Shown here one piece after another: positions 45,952 to 55,308 of a stretch of 64,000 nt of DNA. A model generated the notes under the pieces. That model did no database searches and was not told the DNA's origin. It saw nothing but the letters and a program-made list of their open reading frames with translations. This DNA comes from an uncultured Eubacterium sp. (lineage in GTDB: Bacteria > Bacillota > Clostridia > Lachnospirales > Lachnospiraceae): contig CAOKNO010000002.1 of assembly GCA_948470065.1 (NCBI GenBank), positions 30,615 through 94,614 of the forward strand. The letters run 5' to 3'. Every line of letters begins with the position of its first letter. Within the stretch, counting starts at the first letter, position 1. The position numbers and the translations under genes are program-made.

Positions 45952-46359
45952 TCACATCCCATCCGTCATGCCAGATTCTGATTCCTCATGGAACGGGATC
46001 GTCTCCAGCATGTCTTCCGGCTGCTCTTCTGGCATATATCCTTCCATATTATCTGGATTCTGTTCCCATGGCATACGTCCTGGCATATCTAGGTTCTGTT
46101 CCCATGGCATACGTCCTGGCATATCCAGATTCTGTTCCTGGTTCCTGGGCTGCTGGCTGATTGGGATACAAAGTTCATCCCCAATCTGCAAATTGTATAC
46201 GTTTACAAAAGGGTTTGCAAACAGAAGCTGCCCGACGCTGACATGGTACCGTTTCCCAAGCTGGTACAACGTATCCCCCTTTTCAATCACATGCACTAGC
46301 CCTCTGCAGGGACCGCCGTTAAAAATAGGCCCGATTGGGATTGGTATGATTTTTGCCAT
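45952..46359 (-). CDS. LysM-domain protein with tandem C-terminal repeats
   Basis: 135 residues. An N-terminal MAKIIPIPIGPIFNGGPCRG segment without signal peptide is followed by one LysM domain (~22-68, HVIEKGDTLYQLGKRYHVS, LLFANPFVNVYNLQIGDELCIP). The C-terminal half is acidic, with two near-identical 12-residue repeats (NLDMPGRMPWEQ) and a decayed third (NPDNMEGYMPEEQ). Lack of a secretion signal recalls LysM proteins of the spore coat (SafA-like), but this is inference. GGAGGAAG precedes the ATG. Confidence 0.85.
   Translation of the reverse strand: MAKIIPIPIGPIFNGGPCRGLVHVIEKGDTLYQLGKRYHVSVGQLLFANPFVNVYNLQIGDELCIPISQQPRNQEQNLDMPGRMPWEQNLDMPGRMPWEQNPDNMEGYMPEEQPEDMLETIPFHEESESGMTDGM
46065..46136 (-). 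repeat. Two 36-bp tandem repeats inside the LysM gene
   Basis: Units 46065-46100 and 46101-46136, differing at three bases, each encoding 12 residues; a decayed third unit lies at 46020-46064. Confidence 0.85.
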
Positions 46360-46585
46360 AATTCTTCCTCCATACAGGTTTCTATCTCTTCCCTACTATT
46401 ATATTCCTGCTGCAAATTTCTGTGTCCTTGCAAAACGCATCCATTCCTCCCTTACCAGGCTGGATGCGTTCTAACCTCCGGTTCCTTGCATATACTAGAT
46501 ACAACAGTAAAAAGTCATATTTCACGAAAAGCATCCAGGCCTCTTCCCCATATTTCTAAATATTTTATAAAAAGAAAAAAAACAA
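46360..46585. other. Intergenic stretch between divergent LysM and activase genes
   Basis: No gene. A possible minus-strand -10 TATAAT lies at 46398-46403 (no good -35). A 10-bp hairpin AACGCATCCA / TGGATGCGTT spans 46434-46470 with no clear U-tract on either strand; role unknown. Confidence 0.45.
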
Positions 46586-46614
46586 TTGTCTTTTGTAACT
46601 TCCTGTCGTATAAT
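46586..46614 (+). promoter_or_regulatory. Promoter of the activase gene
   Basis: TTGTCT (46586-46591), 17 bp, TATAAT (46609-46614), 120 bp before the ATG at 46735. Confidence 0.8.
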
Positions 46615-46734
46615 AAGCGGTGTTCGATTTCAGGACACTATTTTAAATAAGAAGAAACAGTCAATTTTTACCACTAAAATCCGGATTGGCTGACAAGATA
46701 TAGTTTCTAACGATTTTTGAAGGGTGGAAATGAT

Positions 46735-49700
46735 ATGGAAACACATTCGTTACAGAAGCTGGGCATTGACATCGGCTCAACTACAGTGAAAATTGCAATC
46801 TTAGACAGTCAGAACAAGCTGCTCTTTGCAGATTATGAAAGGCATTTTGCGAATATCCAGGAAACCTTGGCCGACCTGCTTGCCAAAGCGAAAGACGCCC
46901 TTGGAAATGTCCGGCTCTCCCCAGTGATTACAGGCTCTGGCGGGCTTACGTTGGCGAAACACCTGGACATCCCTTTTGTACAGGAAGTGATCTCCGTATC
47001 CACCGCACTGTCAGATTATGCGCCGCAGACGGACGTTGCGATTGAGCTTGGCGGCGAGGATGCAAAGATCATTTACTTTGAAGGCGGGAATGTAGAACAG
47101 CGTATGAACGGCATCTGTGCAGGCGGGACCGGCTCGTTTATCGATCAGATGGCGTCCCTCTTACAGACAGACGCCGCCGGGCTAAATACATATGCAAAAG
47201 AATACCAGGCAATCTATCCGATTGCCGCACGCTGCGGCGTATTTGCCAAATCAGATATCCAGCCTCTGATCAACGAAGGTGCATCCAAGGAGGATTTGGC
47301 TGCCTCTATCTTCCAGGCTGTCGTAAACCAGACCATTTCCGGACTGGCATGCGGCAAGCCAATCCGTGGGCATGTAGCGTTTTTAGGAGGCCCGCTTCAT
47401 TTCCTTCCAGAACTGAAGGCAGCCTTTATCCGCACGCTGCACCTAGACGATTCCCACATCATTGCACCCGAACACTCCCATCTGTTCGCAGCCGTCGGCT
47501 CTGCATTAAACTGCAAGCCAGAAACTGCCACGGACTTGAACCAGCTCCTTTTAAAGCTTTCTTCTGATATCCATATGGAATTTGAAGTCGAGCGCATGGA
47601 GCCTTTATTCGCCTCCCCCAAAGACTACCAGGCGTTCCAGAAACGACATGGCAGATACCATGTAAAAACTGCCTATCTGTCCACCTACCACGGCAACTGC
47701 TACCTTGGCATTGACGCAGGATCTACGACGACGAAGGTGGCTTTGGTCGGGGAAGACGGCTCCTTGCTCTATTCCTTTTACAGCAGCAACAACGGGAACC
47801 CGCTGGCAACCGCTACTTCGGCAATCCAGGAAATCTATTCCCTGCTGCCAAAAGAGGCCAAGATCGTACATTCCTGTTCCACTGGGTATGGGGAAGCTTT
47901 GCTGAAATCCGCCTTCCTGTTAGACGAAGGGGAGGTAGAAACCGTCGCCCACTACTATGCGGCCGCATTTTTCAACCCTGACGTGGACTGCATCCTAGAC
48001 ATTGGCGGGCAGGATATGAAATGTATTAAAATCAAGAACCAGACCGTAGACAGCGTACAGTTGAACGAAGCCTGCTCTTCCGGCTGCGGCTCCTTTATCG
48101 AAACCTTTGCCAAATCCTTAAATTATTCCGTAGAGGATTTTGCACAAGCTGCCCTCTTTGCCGAGCATCCCATCGACCTTGGGACACGCTGTACCGTATT
48201 TATGAATTCCAAGGTAAAACAGGCGCAGAAGGAAGGGGCTGAAGTATCTGACATTTCTGCCGGGCTGGCTTATTCTGTGATCAAAAACGCTTTATTTAAG
48301 GTAATCAAGGTATCGGACGCCAAAGACCTTGGGAAACATATCGTCGTGCAGGGCGGGACGTTCTACAATGACGCCGTGCTGCGCAGCTTTGAAAAAATAT
48401 CCGGATGCGAAGCTGTACGCCCGGATATTGCCGGGATTATGGGGGCGTTCGGCGCAGCCTTGATCGCCCGGGAACGCTATGGGGAAAACCCTTCTACCCA
48501 GATGTTATCCCTCGAGGAAATTGAACGCTTAGAAGTAGATACAAAATTGACGCGCTGCCAAGGCTGTACGAACCACTGTCTTTTGACCATCAACCAGTTT
48601 TCCGGCAACCGCCGTTTTATCACTGGAAACCGCTGTGAAAAGGGGCTTGGGAAAGAAAAGAACAAGGAACAGATCCCGAACCTGTTCGCCTACAAGAACC
48701 ACAGGATATTTGATTATGAACCCCTTCCCAAAGAAAAGGCAATCCGGGGCGCTATCGGGATCCCAAGGGTTTTGAATTTCTATGAGAACTACCCCTTCTG
48801 GGCTGTATTTTTCAAAACACTGAAGTTCCATACCCTGCTTTCGCCACAGTCCACGCGCAAAATTTACGAAATGGGCATAGAATCTATCCCCAGCGAATCC
48901 GAGTGCTATCCGGCCAAGCTGGCGCATGGGCATATTTCCTGGCTGATCCGGCATAAGGCAGACGTTATTTTCTACCCGTGCATCCCTTATGAACGCAATG
49001 AATTTCCGGATTCCAACAACCATTACAACTGCCCGATCGTCACTTCTTATGCGGAAAACATTAAGAACAATGTGGATGAGATCACGTCCGGAAGCGTGCG
49101 CTTTTTAAACCCGTTTTTATCCTTCGCTTCCAAAGAAGATCTTGCCAAGCAGCTAAAGCTGGTCTTTTTACAGGAATTTTCCATTGCCCCGGAAGAAACC
49201 CAGGCCGCTGTAGACGCTGGATGGAAAGAGCTTGCCGCTGCGCGTGAAGATATCCGCCGCAAGGGTGAGGAAACCTTACAATATATGGAAGAAACAGGGC
49301 GCAGGGGCATCGTCCTTGCCGGACGCCCCTACCATATCGATCCGGAAATCAACCATGGCATCCCAGAACTAATCAATTCCTATGGGATTGCCGTGCTGAC
49401 CGAGGACTCCGTTTCCCATTTACAGGAAGTGGAACGCCCGCTGCTTGTAATGGATCAATGGATGTACCATTCAAGGCTGTATGGCGCCGCCAATTTTGTG
49501 AAAACAAGGGACGACCTGGATTTTATCCAGTTAAATTCCTTCGGCTGTGGGTTAGACGCTGTCACAACAGACCAGGCCAACGACATTTTGACAAAGTCTG
49601 GAAAAATTTACACTTGCTTAAAGATCGATGAAGTAAATAACTTAGGGGCTGCCCGCATCCGGATCCGTTCCCTTCTGTCCGCGCTCCGTGTCAAGGAAAA

Positions 49701-50991
49701 GCAAACGTCCTGCCGCACCATCCAGCCCTCAGACTTTAAACGGGTAGTGTTCACGGAAGAAATGCGAAAGGATTATACCATCCTCTGCCCTCAGATGTCC
49801 CCCATACACTTTGAGCTGCTGCAGCCCGCGTTCGAATCCGCAGGCTACCATATGGAGGTTTTAAAAAACAACGGCAAATCCACCGTGGATATAGGGCTGA
49901 AATACGTCAACAACGACGCCTGTTACCCATCCCTTATCGTGGTGGGGCAGATTATGGACGCCATCCTTTCTGGGAACTACGACCTTAGCAAAACAGCAGT
50001 CGTGATTACGCAGACGGGCGGCGGGTGCCGCGCTTCCAATTACATTGGGTTTATCCGCCGTGCCTTAGAAAAAGCAGGATATCCAGATATCCCTGTGATT
50101 TCTGTAAATTTAAGCGGCTTAGAATCCAACCCAGGCTTCCATTTCACGCCTGCTTTGATCCAGAAGGGGCTGTACGCCTTGATTTTCGGCGATATCTTTA
50201 TGCGATGCCTCTACCGTACCAGGCCTTATGAAAAAATCCCAGGTACGGCAAACGCGTTGCACGAAACCTGGAAACAAACCTGCATCGCCTTCCTTTCTTC
50301 CAAAGGCGTATGCTCCCACCGTAAATTCAAACAACACTGCCGCGCGATAATCCGCGACTTCGACCAGCTCCCTATGACAGGGCAAGCCAAGCCAAAGGTA
50401 GGCGTCGTAGGGGAAATCCTGGTCAAATTCCTGCCAGCAGCCAACAATTACCTAGTCGATCTGCTAGAAGCAGAAGGCGCCGAAGCCGTTGTCCCAGATT
50501 TGACCGACTTTTTGCTCTACTGCTTCTACAACCAGAACTTCCGCGCAGGGCATCTCGGGCTTGCAAAGTCCAAAGCCAGGATTGCCAACATGGGCATCCG
50601 CTTTTTGGAATGGCTGCGGAGCGCCGCGCGCAAGGAATTTGAACGGAGCCGCCATTTCCATCCGCCCGCCAGGATAGAAGCTTTGGCAGGCTACGCTTCC
50701 CCCATCGTCTCTATCGGCAACCAGACCGGGGAAGGATGGTTTTTAACTGGGGAAATGTTAGAACTGATCCACTCTGGCACAAACAATATCGTATGCGCCC
50801 AGCCATTTGGCTGCCTGCCCAACCACGTCGTAGGCAAAGGGGTCATCAAAAAAATCCGCCATCTCTATCCATTGTCTAATATTGTGGCGATTGATTATGA
50901 TCCTGGCGCTTCCGAAGTCAACCAGCTCAACCGGATTAAGCTGATGCTGTCTACCGCACAGAAAAATTTAACAAAACCGATAAAAGTGTGA
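46735..50991 (+). CDS. Fused 2-hydroxyacyl-CoA dehydratase activase (two BadF/BcrA ASKHA domains, DUF2229, HgdB-like C-terminus)
   Basis: 1418 residues from the ATG at 46735 (AAGGGTGG upstream; the open frame from a TTG at 46717 contains that site). First ASKHA ATPase domain ~7-265: [10 protein letters not shown], cluster cysteines ~128 (ICAGGTGSF) and ~167 (ARCGVF). Second domain ~320-580: [23 protein letters not shown], Cys447 ([11 protein letters not shown]), Cys486 (TRCTVF). DUF2229 ~660-900 and an HgdB-like region ~1000-1350 follow. By homology to HgdC it would hydrolyse ATP to inject electrons into a dehydratase. No separate dehydratase gene is nearby, so this family's target is unclear. 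Soluble, cytosolic, oxygen-sensitive. Confidence 0.92.
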   Translation: METHSLQKLGIDIGSTTVKIAILDSQNKLLFADYERHFANIQETLADLLAKAKDALGNVRLSPVITGSGGLTLAKHLDIPFVQEVISVSTALSDYAPQTDVAIELGGEDAKIIYFEGGNVEQRMNGICAGGTGSFIDQMASLLQTDAAGLNTYAKEYQAIYPIAARCGVFAKSDIQPLINEGASKEDLAASIFQAVVNQTISGLACGKPIRGHVAFLGGPLHFLPELKAAFIRTLHLDDSHIIAPEHSHLFAAVGSALNCKPETATDLNQLLLKLSSDIHMEFEVERMEPLFASPKDYQAFQKRHGRYHVKTAYLSTYHGNCYLGIDAGSTTTKVALVGEDGSLLYSFYSSNNGNPLATATSAIQEIYSLLPKEAKIVHSCSTGYGEALLKSAFLLDEGEVETVAHYYAAAFFNPDVDCILDIGGQDMKCIKIKNQTVDSVQLNEACSSGCGSFIETFAKSLNYSVEDFAQAALFAEHPIDLGTRCTVFMNSKVKQAQKEGAEVSDISAGLAYSVIKNALFKVIKVSDAKDLGKHIVVQGGTFYNDAVLRSFEKISGCEAVRPDIAGIMGAFGAALIARERYGENPSTQMLSLEEIERLEVDTKLTRCQGCTNHCLLTINQFSGNRRFITGNRCEKGLGKEKNKEQIPNLFAYKNHRIFDYEPLPKEKAIRGAIGIPRVLNFYENYPFWAVFFKTLKFHTLLSPQSTRKIYEMGIESIPSESECYPAKLAHGHISWLIRHKADVIFYPCIPYERNEFPDSNNHYNCPIVTSYAENIKNNVDEITSGSVRFLNPFLSFASKEDLAKQLKLVFLQEFSIAPEETQAAVDAGWKELAAAREDIRRKGEETLQYMEETGRRGIVLAGRPYHIDPEINHGIPELINSYGIAVLTEDSVSHLQEVERPLLVMDQWMYHSRLYGAANFVKTRDDLDFIQLNSFGCGLDAVTTDQANDILTKSGKIYTCLKIDEVNNLGAARIRIRSLLSALRVKEKQTSCRTIQPSDFKRVVFTEEMRKDYTILCPQMSPIHFELLQPAFESAGYHMEVLKNNGKSTVDIGLKYVNNDACYPSLIVVGQIMDAILSGNYDLSKTAVVITQTGGGCRASNYIGFIRRALEKAGYPDIPVISVNLSGLESNPGFHFTPALIQKGLYALIFGDIFMRCLYRTRPYEKIPGTANALHETWKQTCIAFLSSKGVCSHRKFKQHCRAIIRDFDQLPMTGQAKPKVGVVGEILVKFLPAANNYLVDLLEAEGAEAVVPDLTDFLLYCFYNQNFRAGHLGLAKSKARIANMGIRFLEWLRSAARKEFERSRHFHPPARIEALAGYASPIVSIGNQTGEGWFLTGEMLELIHSGTNNIVCAQPFGCLPNHVVGKGVIKKIRHLYPLSNIVAIDYDPGASEVNQLNRIKLMLSTAQKNLTKPIKV

Positions 50992-51055
50992 AGGTATTCC
51001 AACTCCTGCCTCGTTATAAATGGATAGACAAGATACGAACAAAGGAGGCACATAT

Positions 51056-52117
51056 ATGAAACGGAACAAATTTGGGATTATTTTCCTTGGGATTACCTTA
51101 CTTACCACCATAACCTGTACTGGCATAATCCTTGCCACAGGCATCCAGAAGGCGGCAAAAACCGCCGGCAACCTCCCGCAGCGCAAGGATTACCCAGAAC
51201 CGCATAGGCTAGAGAAAACGGAATTGGAAGGCTTTTCTTCCTTTTCCCTGAACCTGGCTTATGCAGAGATCTCCATCCTACCATCGGATGGGTTCTATCT
51301 GGAATACTGCTTAGACGGCGCCTGCAAAGAACCGCAATACAGTACGTCAAACAATACCTTTACCTTCCAGGAGGGAAGGATCCAGAACCAGTTCCAGATA
51401 TCTTTGGACTTTTTCCCCGCCTATTCCAGCAAAGAACCGTTTTACCTGAACCTCTACGTACCCAAAGAACAGTATTTCGACTTTGCCAGCTTATATTCGG
51501 AAAGCGGGAGTACGAAAATTACCGATCTTTCCGCAAAAAAAGCGGAAATAACCAGCGATTATGGCAACTTAAATCTGGAAAGCTTCCAAGGAGATTCCCT
51601 CGCCATTTCTTCTGATTCCGGGAATGTGACGCTTGGTACGGCGGAATGTGGGACATTCCAGGCTGATCTGGCATATGGAGATCTCGAAGCAGGCTCTCTA
51701 TCGGCTTCCAAACAGGCACAGCTTACGTTAGAATCCGGGAACCTTGACGTTTCAGAATTGGCAACAGAAGAGTTCTCCCTGATCAACAATTATGGCAACT
51801 GCACCATCCAAACGTTCCAGGCTAAGAAATGCGATATGGAGCTTGAATCTGGGAATTTAAAACTACAGGATACCGATGTAGAAGAAGCAGACGTCCAGAT
51901 ATTGTACGGAAATGCAGATCTCACCTTATCACACCCCTTCTCTGAATATAACTTCGATCTAACGGCAGAATATGGGACGGTAACGCTCGATCGAAAAAAA
52001 ATCCCGGCGGACGAAGACGGGAATACGATATATACGCATAAAAACCAAACGAACAAACGAAATCTACGGATCTTTAACGAGAGCGGGTTCATCGAACTCT
52101 CCCCGCCAGCGCCCTAA
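51056..52117 (+). CDS. Membrane-anchored DUF4097-family beta-strand repeat protein
   Basis: 353 residues from the ATG at 51056 (AAGGAGG upstream). One N-terminal membrane segment (~7-28), then an extracellular beta-helix-like region of alternating short repeats (ITSDYGNLNLESFQGD, ISSDSGNVTLGTAE, LESGNLDVSELA, LYGNADLTL, AEYGTVTLD) typical of DUF4097/adhesin-like proteins. Function unknown; related proteins are often under envelope-stress systems. It follows the activase by 64 bp, and its stop overlaps the convergent HD gene's stop by 4 bp. Confidence 0.85.
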   Translation: MKRNKFGIIFLGITLLTTITCTGIILATGIQKAAKTAGNLPQRKDYPEPHRLEKTELEGFSSFSLNLAYAEISILPSDGFYLEYCLDGACKEPQYSTSNNTFTFQEGRIQNQFQISLDFFPAYSSKEPFYLNLYVPKEQYFDFASLYSESGSTKITDLSAKKAEITSDYGNLNLESFQGDSLAISSDSGNVTLGTAECGTFQADLAYGDLEAGSLSASKQAQLTLESGNLDVSELATEEFSLINNYGNCTIQTFQAKKCDMELESGNLKLQDTDVEEADVQILYGNADLTLSHPFSEYNFDLTAEYGTVTLDRKKIPADEDGNTIYTHKNQTNKRNLRIFNESGFIELSPPAP

Positions 52118-52755
52118 ATATCAAAATAGCGGCTCCCAATCATCAGATCCTCCGCCAAAAGGTCTGCGAAACATGCCACTGTTTTTTTCTTCTCCTCCCA
52201 GTAGTTCCTTGCACGCTCAGATACCATGGGATTTGGCTCTTCCTTGTTGGAGTTCTCCATAATATGGAAATAGGCTTTGGCATAGCTGTCGGCATGGACA
52301 TTCCCCATTGCCATACAATCCCATACGATCCCCATTGCCCCTTCTTCATCCAACAGATCCGCTTCTAGCAGAAACGTCAGTTCTAGGCCGATATCTGGTT
52401 TCTTTAACAGCGACTTATTGGAATGGACATAGATAAGGCGTTCCACCTTCCAGATAAAGCCCGGATCCATCTGGCGCGCAGCGGCATAGGCGTGGAATGC
52501 CTTCCCGCTGCGCACGGCATGGCTCTTATTATTTTGATCGGTATAGCCAATATCATGGAAAATTGCAGCCGTATACAACGCTTCCCGATCTACGTGTTCC
52601 ATCCCTTCCGCTAACCGCATACACCAGTGCAGCACACGGATGGAATGCTGGAAGCGGGAGCGGAACGGATGCAAGGGGTTGGGCGAAGCCAGCCCATGAT
52701 GCTCTGTCAGGTATTCTTTGACGTATGTAAGGTACTCCATATATCTTTCTTCCAT
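52114..52755 (-). CDS. HD-domain phosphohydrolase
   Basis: 213 residues from the ATG at 52755. HD metal-binding motifs: HSIRVLHWCMRL (~37), FHDIGYTDQNNKSHAVRSG (~66, the HD pair), VHSNKS and LLEADLLDEEGAMG (~130). Such proteins hydrolyse phosphate esters of nucleotides, but the substrate is not identifiable. It begins one base after the nfo stop (TAAtATG), so it is translationally coupled in the proB-nfo operon. Confidence 0.85.
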   Translation of the reverse strand: MEERYMEYLTYVKEYLTEHHGLASPNPLHPFRSRFQHSIRVLHWCMRLAEGMEHVDREALYTAAIFHDIGYTDQNNKSHAVRSGKAFHAYAAARQMDPGFIWKVERLIYVHSNKSLLKKPDIGLELTFLLEADLLDEEGAMGIVWDCMAMGNVHADSYAKAYFHIMENSNKEEPNPMVSERARNYWEEKKKTVACFADLLAEDLMIGSRYFDI

Positions 52756-52756
52756 A

Positions 52757-53647
52757 TTATCCCATCTCCTTTCCCATCCATCCACTCCCATCATGGATTT
52801 CTTCTACTGCGCACTCTTCGCTCTCTAAGCGGCGCAGCATTGCAATTTCCTCTTGGTATCCTGCAAGATCGTTCGGCGTTTCCAGATAAAAGGGCAGATC
52901 CTTTAGCTTTGGATGGCGGACAATTGCTGCAAAAGCCTCTAGCCCAAGCTTCCCTTTCCCGATCTTCTCATGGCGGTCCTTATGGCTTGCAAGCCCATAC
53001 ATACTGTCGTTTAAATGGATGGCTTTTAACCGCCCAAGCCCGATTACCGCGTCAAACTGTCCTAGCACCTCGTCTAGCCTTCCTGCAATATCGTAACCGC
53101 TGTCGTACACATGGCAGGTATCCAGGCAGACGCCAATCCGGCCCGCATCCGCCACCCTGCCGATGATACTGGCAAGCTCCTCAAAGTCCCGTCCCATCTC
53201 GCTCCCTTTGCCTGCCATGGTTTCAAGAAGGATTACCGTAGGGTATCCCTGCTCCTGTATTTTGTCAAGCATTGCAGCAATCAGCCCGATCCCCGTTTCC
53301 ACACCTTGTTTTACGTGGCTGCCTGGATGGAAATTGTACATGGCGTCGGGGATATGGCTCAGCCTGCTTAAATCGTCGCACATGGTATCGTAGGCAAATT
53401 CACGCAGCGCAGCGTCCTTTGCACAGACGTTTAACGTATACGGCGCATGTGCCAGGATCTTTGCAATCCCATGCTCCTTTGCAAATTCCAGGTATGCGGC
53501 AACATCCTCTAAATCTAGCTTCTTCGCCTTTGCGCCCCTTGGGTTCCTGGTAAAAAACTGGAACGTATCCGCGCCTATCTCTACTGCCTGCTTCGCCATA
53601 GCTAGATACCCTTTTGCCGAAGATAAATGGCATCCAATCCGCAACAT
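52757..53647 (-). CDS. nfo: Endonuclease IV (deoxyribonuclease IV)
   Basis: 296 residues from the ATG at 53647 (GGAAGGAGG upstream; frame open to 53665). AP endonuclease that cuts 5' of abasic sites and oxidised bases in base-excision repair. TIM barrel with three zinc ions: IGCHLSSAKGY (~3), FFTRNPRGAKAKKLD (~33), LAHAPYTLN (~66), NFHPGSH (~105), LETMAGKGSEMG (~139), GVCLDTCHVYDSGYD (~173), IHLNDS (~208) and PFYLETPN (~250). It overlaps the cyclo-ligase gene by 46 bp. Confidence 0.97.
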   Translation of the reverse strand: MLRIGCHLSSAKGYLAMAKQAVEIGADTFQFFTRNPRGAKAKKLDLEDVAAYLEFAKEHGIAKILAHAPYTLNVCAKDAALREFAYDTMCDDLSRLSHIPDAMYNFHPGSHVKQGVETGIGLIAAMLDKIQEQGYPTVILLETMAGKGSEMGRDFEELASIIGRVADAGRIGVCLDTCHVYDSGYDIAGRLDEVLGQFDAVIGLGRLKAIHLNDSMYGLASHKDRHEKIGKGKLGLEAFAAIVRHPKLKDLPFYLETPNDLAGYQEEIAMLRRLESEECAVEEIHDGSGWMGKEMG

Positions 53648-54237
53648 AGCGCAACCTCCTTCCATAATACGCGTTCCTCCGTTACCACCGCATCCATTGG
53701 GACGTCGTGCTCCCCCACCGGAAGCCCTTGTGCAAGCTGTATGCCATAGCAGGCTCCGACTTTCAGGCAGCGGGGAAAACGGGCAAAATAGCGGTCGTAG
53801 TACCCTCCGCCGTACCCCATGCGGCTGCCATCCTTGCCAAAGGCTATCCCGGGCGTCAGGACGAGCGGCTCCTGTTCCTGCAAAAGAAGCCCCCCGGCAG
53901 GTTCCATAACATGGAACCTGCCTTCCTGGAACCCTTCTTCCACAGACGCTACCTGGAAGAACTCCATCTCCTGCCCGTCTGTTTTGGGGAACGCAGCTTT
54001 TTTCCCAAGCTTTAACGCCCGTCTGGCCAACGGCAGCAGGTCCGTCTCATTCCCAATGGGATAATAAAAATAGATGGTCTCCGCCTCCTGGAACAAAGGC
54101 AGCGACTCTATCCTGCGGCAGACCCTGACGGATCTTTCGCTGGCTTCTTCTGGCAGGAGCGCATTGCGCATTTCCTGGAACCTTTTGCGGATCTGGGCTT
54201 TTGGGATCTGACTGCTAATTTGCCTTTTGGTTCCCAT
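53602..54237 (-). CDS. 5-formyltetrahydrofolate cyclo-ligase
   Basis: 211 residues. Converts 5-formyl-THF and ATP to 5,10-methenyl-THF. Hallmarks: PKAQIRKRFQEMRNALLPEE (~12), FYYPIGNETDLLPLARRALKLGK (~56), FPKTDG, and the signature PGIAFGKDGSRMGYGGGYYDRYF (~128-150). Normal length for the family. Overlaps DUF896 upstream by 23 bp and nfo downstream by 46 bp. Confidence 0.95.
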   Translation of the reverse strand: MGTKRQISSQIPKAQIRKRFQEMRNALLPEEASERSVRVCRRIESLPLFQEAETIYFYYPIGNETDLLPLARRALKLGKKAAFPKTDGQEMEFFQVASVEEGFQEGRFHVMEPAGGLLLQEQEPLVLTPGIAFGKDGSRMGYGGGYYDRYFARFPRCLKVGACYGIQLAQGLPVGEHDVPMDAVVTEERVLWKEVALCCGLDAIYLRQKGI

Positions 54238-54436
54238 ATTTTTCCCCTAAGTTCTCCGTCGTCCCATCTGGGTTCACCACGTCAATCTGATCAAGCTGGG
54301 CGCGCAGGTTCCTGCGGATAATTGCAATATACTCCTTCCGCAGTAAATCCTGCTCTTTCTTCTCTTCCTCCGTCAATCCCTCTGCTTTTGACTTCCTAGC
54401 TAACACATTGATCCGATCTATCTTCGCTTGTTCCAT
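54215..54436 (-). CDS. DUF896 family protein (YnzC-like)
   Basis: 73 residues. Matches DUF896: AKIDRINVLARKSKAEGLTEEE, the three-helix KKEQDLLRKEYIAIIRRNLRAQLD, and DVVNPDGTTENLG. Small cytosolic proteins, in B. subtilis YnzC linked to the SOS-regulated yneA operon; function unknown. GAAGGAGG precedes the ATG. 14 bp after proB and 23-bp overlap with the cyclo-ligase gene. Confidence 0.93.
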   Translation of the reverse strand: MEQAKIDRINVLARKSKAEGLTEEEKKEQDLLRKEYIAIIRRNLRAQLDQIDVVNPDGTTENLGEKYGNQKAN

Positions 54437-54450
54437 CCCGCCCTCCTTCT

Positions 54451-55308
54451 TTAATTGATTGTTTTCTCAATAAAGTCCGCAATATAAAAATCCTCATCGT
54501 ACCGTTCCATAAACAGCGTCCCTACAAACCTGCCTTCAAAAATCCGGTGCAGGACGCCCACGTCTTCCCCATTCGCAATAATCATATCCGCACCAGAGAG
54601 CGTTGCGATCTTTGCCGCGGTAAGCTTTGTCTCCATGCCCCCAGTCCCTACGTCGCTTCCGGTCGTCCCCTTAGCCATTGCGGCCAGGCGTTCGTCCAAA
54701 GCGTCCGCTACTTCGATCAGCTTTGCATTGGGATCCTTATGGGGATCGTCCGTAAAGAGCCCGTCAATATCCGACAGCAGCACCAGAAGATCCGCGCCCA
54801 CCAGGGAAGCCACCAGCGCCGACAGCGTATCGTTATCGCCAAACTGCATTTCATACGTAGACACCGTGTCATTTTCATTTACAACCGGGATAATTCCCAT
54901 ACGGAACAATTCTTCAAACGTATTCTGGGCATTCTTACGCGCGACATTGTCCTGCATCGTGCCTTTCGTCATCAGGATCTGCCCCGCCGTCTGGTGGTAC
55001 TCCGAAAACATCTTCTGGTACGTCATCATCAGCCTGGCCTGCCCGACCGCGGCGCATGCCTGCTTTGTGGAAATGCTAGACGGCCGTTCCTCAAGCCCGA
55101 TGGCGTTGCGCCCAACCGCGATTGCGCCGGAGCTTACCAGGCAGACGTCCATGCCCCTGTTCCTGATATCGCACAGTTCCCGCACCAGGCGTTCTACCTT
55201 CCCTAAGTTCAGCCTTCCGGTGGCTTCATAGTGCAGCGCCGCCGATCCAATTTTTACGACCACACGCTTTTTCTTTGCAAAACGTTCTCTTTTACTAACG
55301 GTATCCAT
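54451..55308 (-). CDS. proB: Glutamate 5-kinase, short form without PUA domain
   Basis: 285 residues from the ATG at 55308 (an upstream ATG at 55329 is possible). Phosphorylates glutamate as the first step of proline synthesis. Hallmarks: RVVVKIGSAAL (~15), LVSSGAIAVGRNAIGL (~57), VNENDTVSTYEMQFGDNDTLSALVA (~140-164), LLSDIDGLFTDDP and GTGGMETKLTAAKIA (~218). The protein ends after the kinase domain; the PUA domain of E. coli ProB is missing, as in many Firmicutes. ATG overlaps the stop of the CmpB-like gene (TAATG). proA is not in the window. Confidence 0.95.
   Translation of the reverse strand: MDTVSKRERFAKKKRVVVKIGSAALHYEATGRLNLGKVERLVRELCDIRNRGMDVCLVSSGAIAVGRNAIGLEERPSSISTKQACAAVGQARLMMTYQKMFSEYHQTAGQILMTKGTMQDNVARKNAQNTFEELFRMGIIPVVNENDTVSTYEMQFGDNDTLSALVASLVGADLLVLLSDIDGLFTDDPHKDPNAKLIEVADALDERLAAMAKGTTGSDVGTGGMETKLTAAKIATLSGADMIIANGEDVGVLHRIFEGRFVGTLFMERYDEDFYIADFIEKTIN

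Noticed and set aside
46020..46136. 36-bp tandem repeats as a CRISPR array
   Set aside because: Units are contiguous without spacers and encode in-frame peptide repeats of the LysM protein.
54547..55231. Two overlapping plus-strand frames of ~200 codons opposite proB
   Set aside because: proB is intact and clearly coding; the opposite frames resemble no family.
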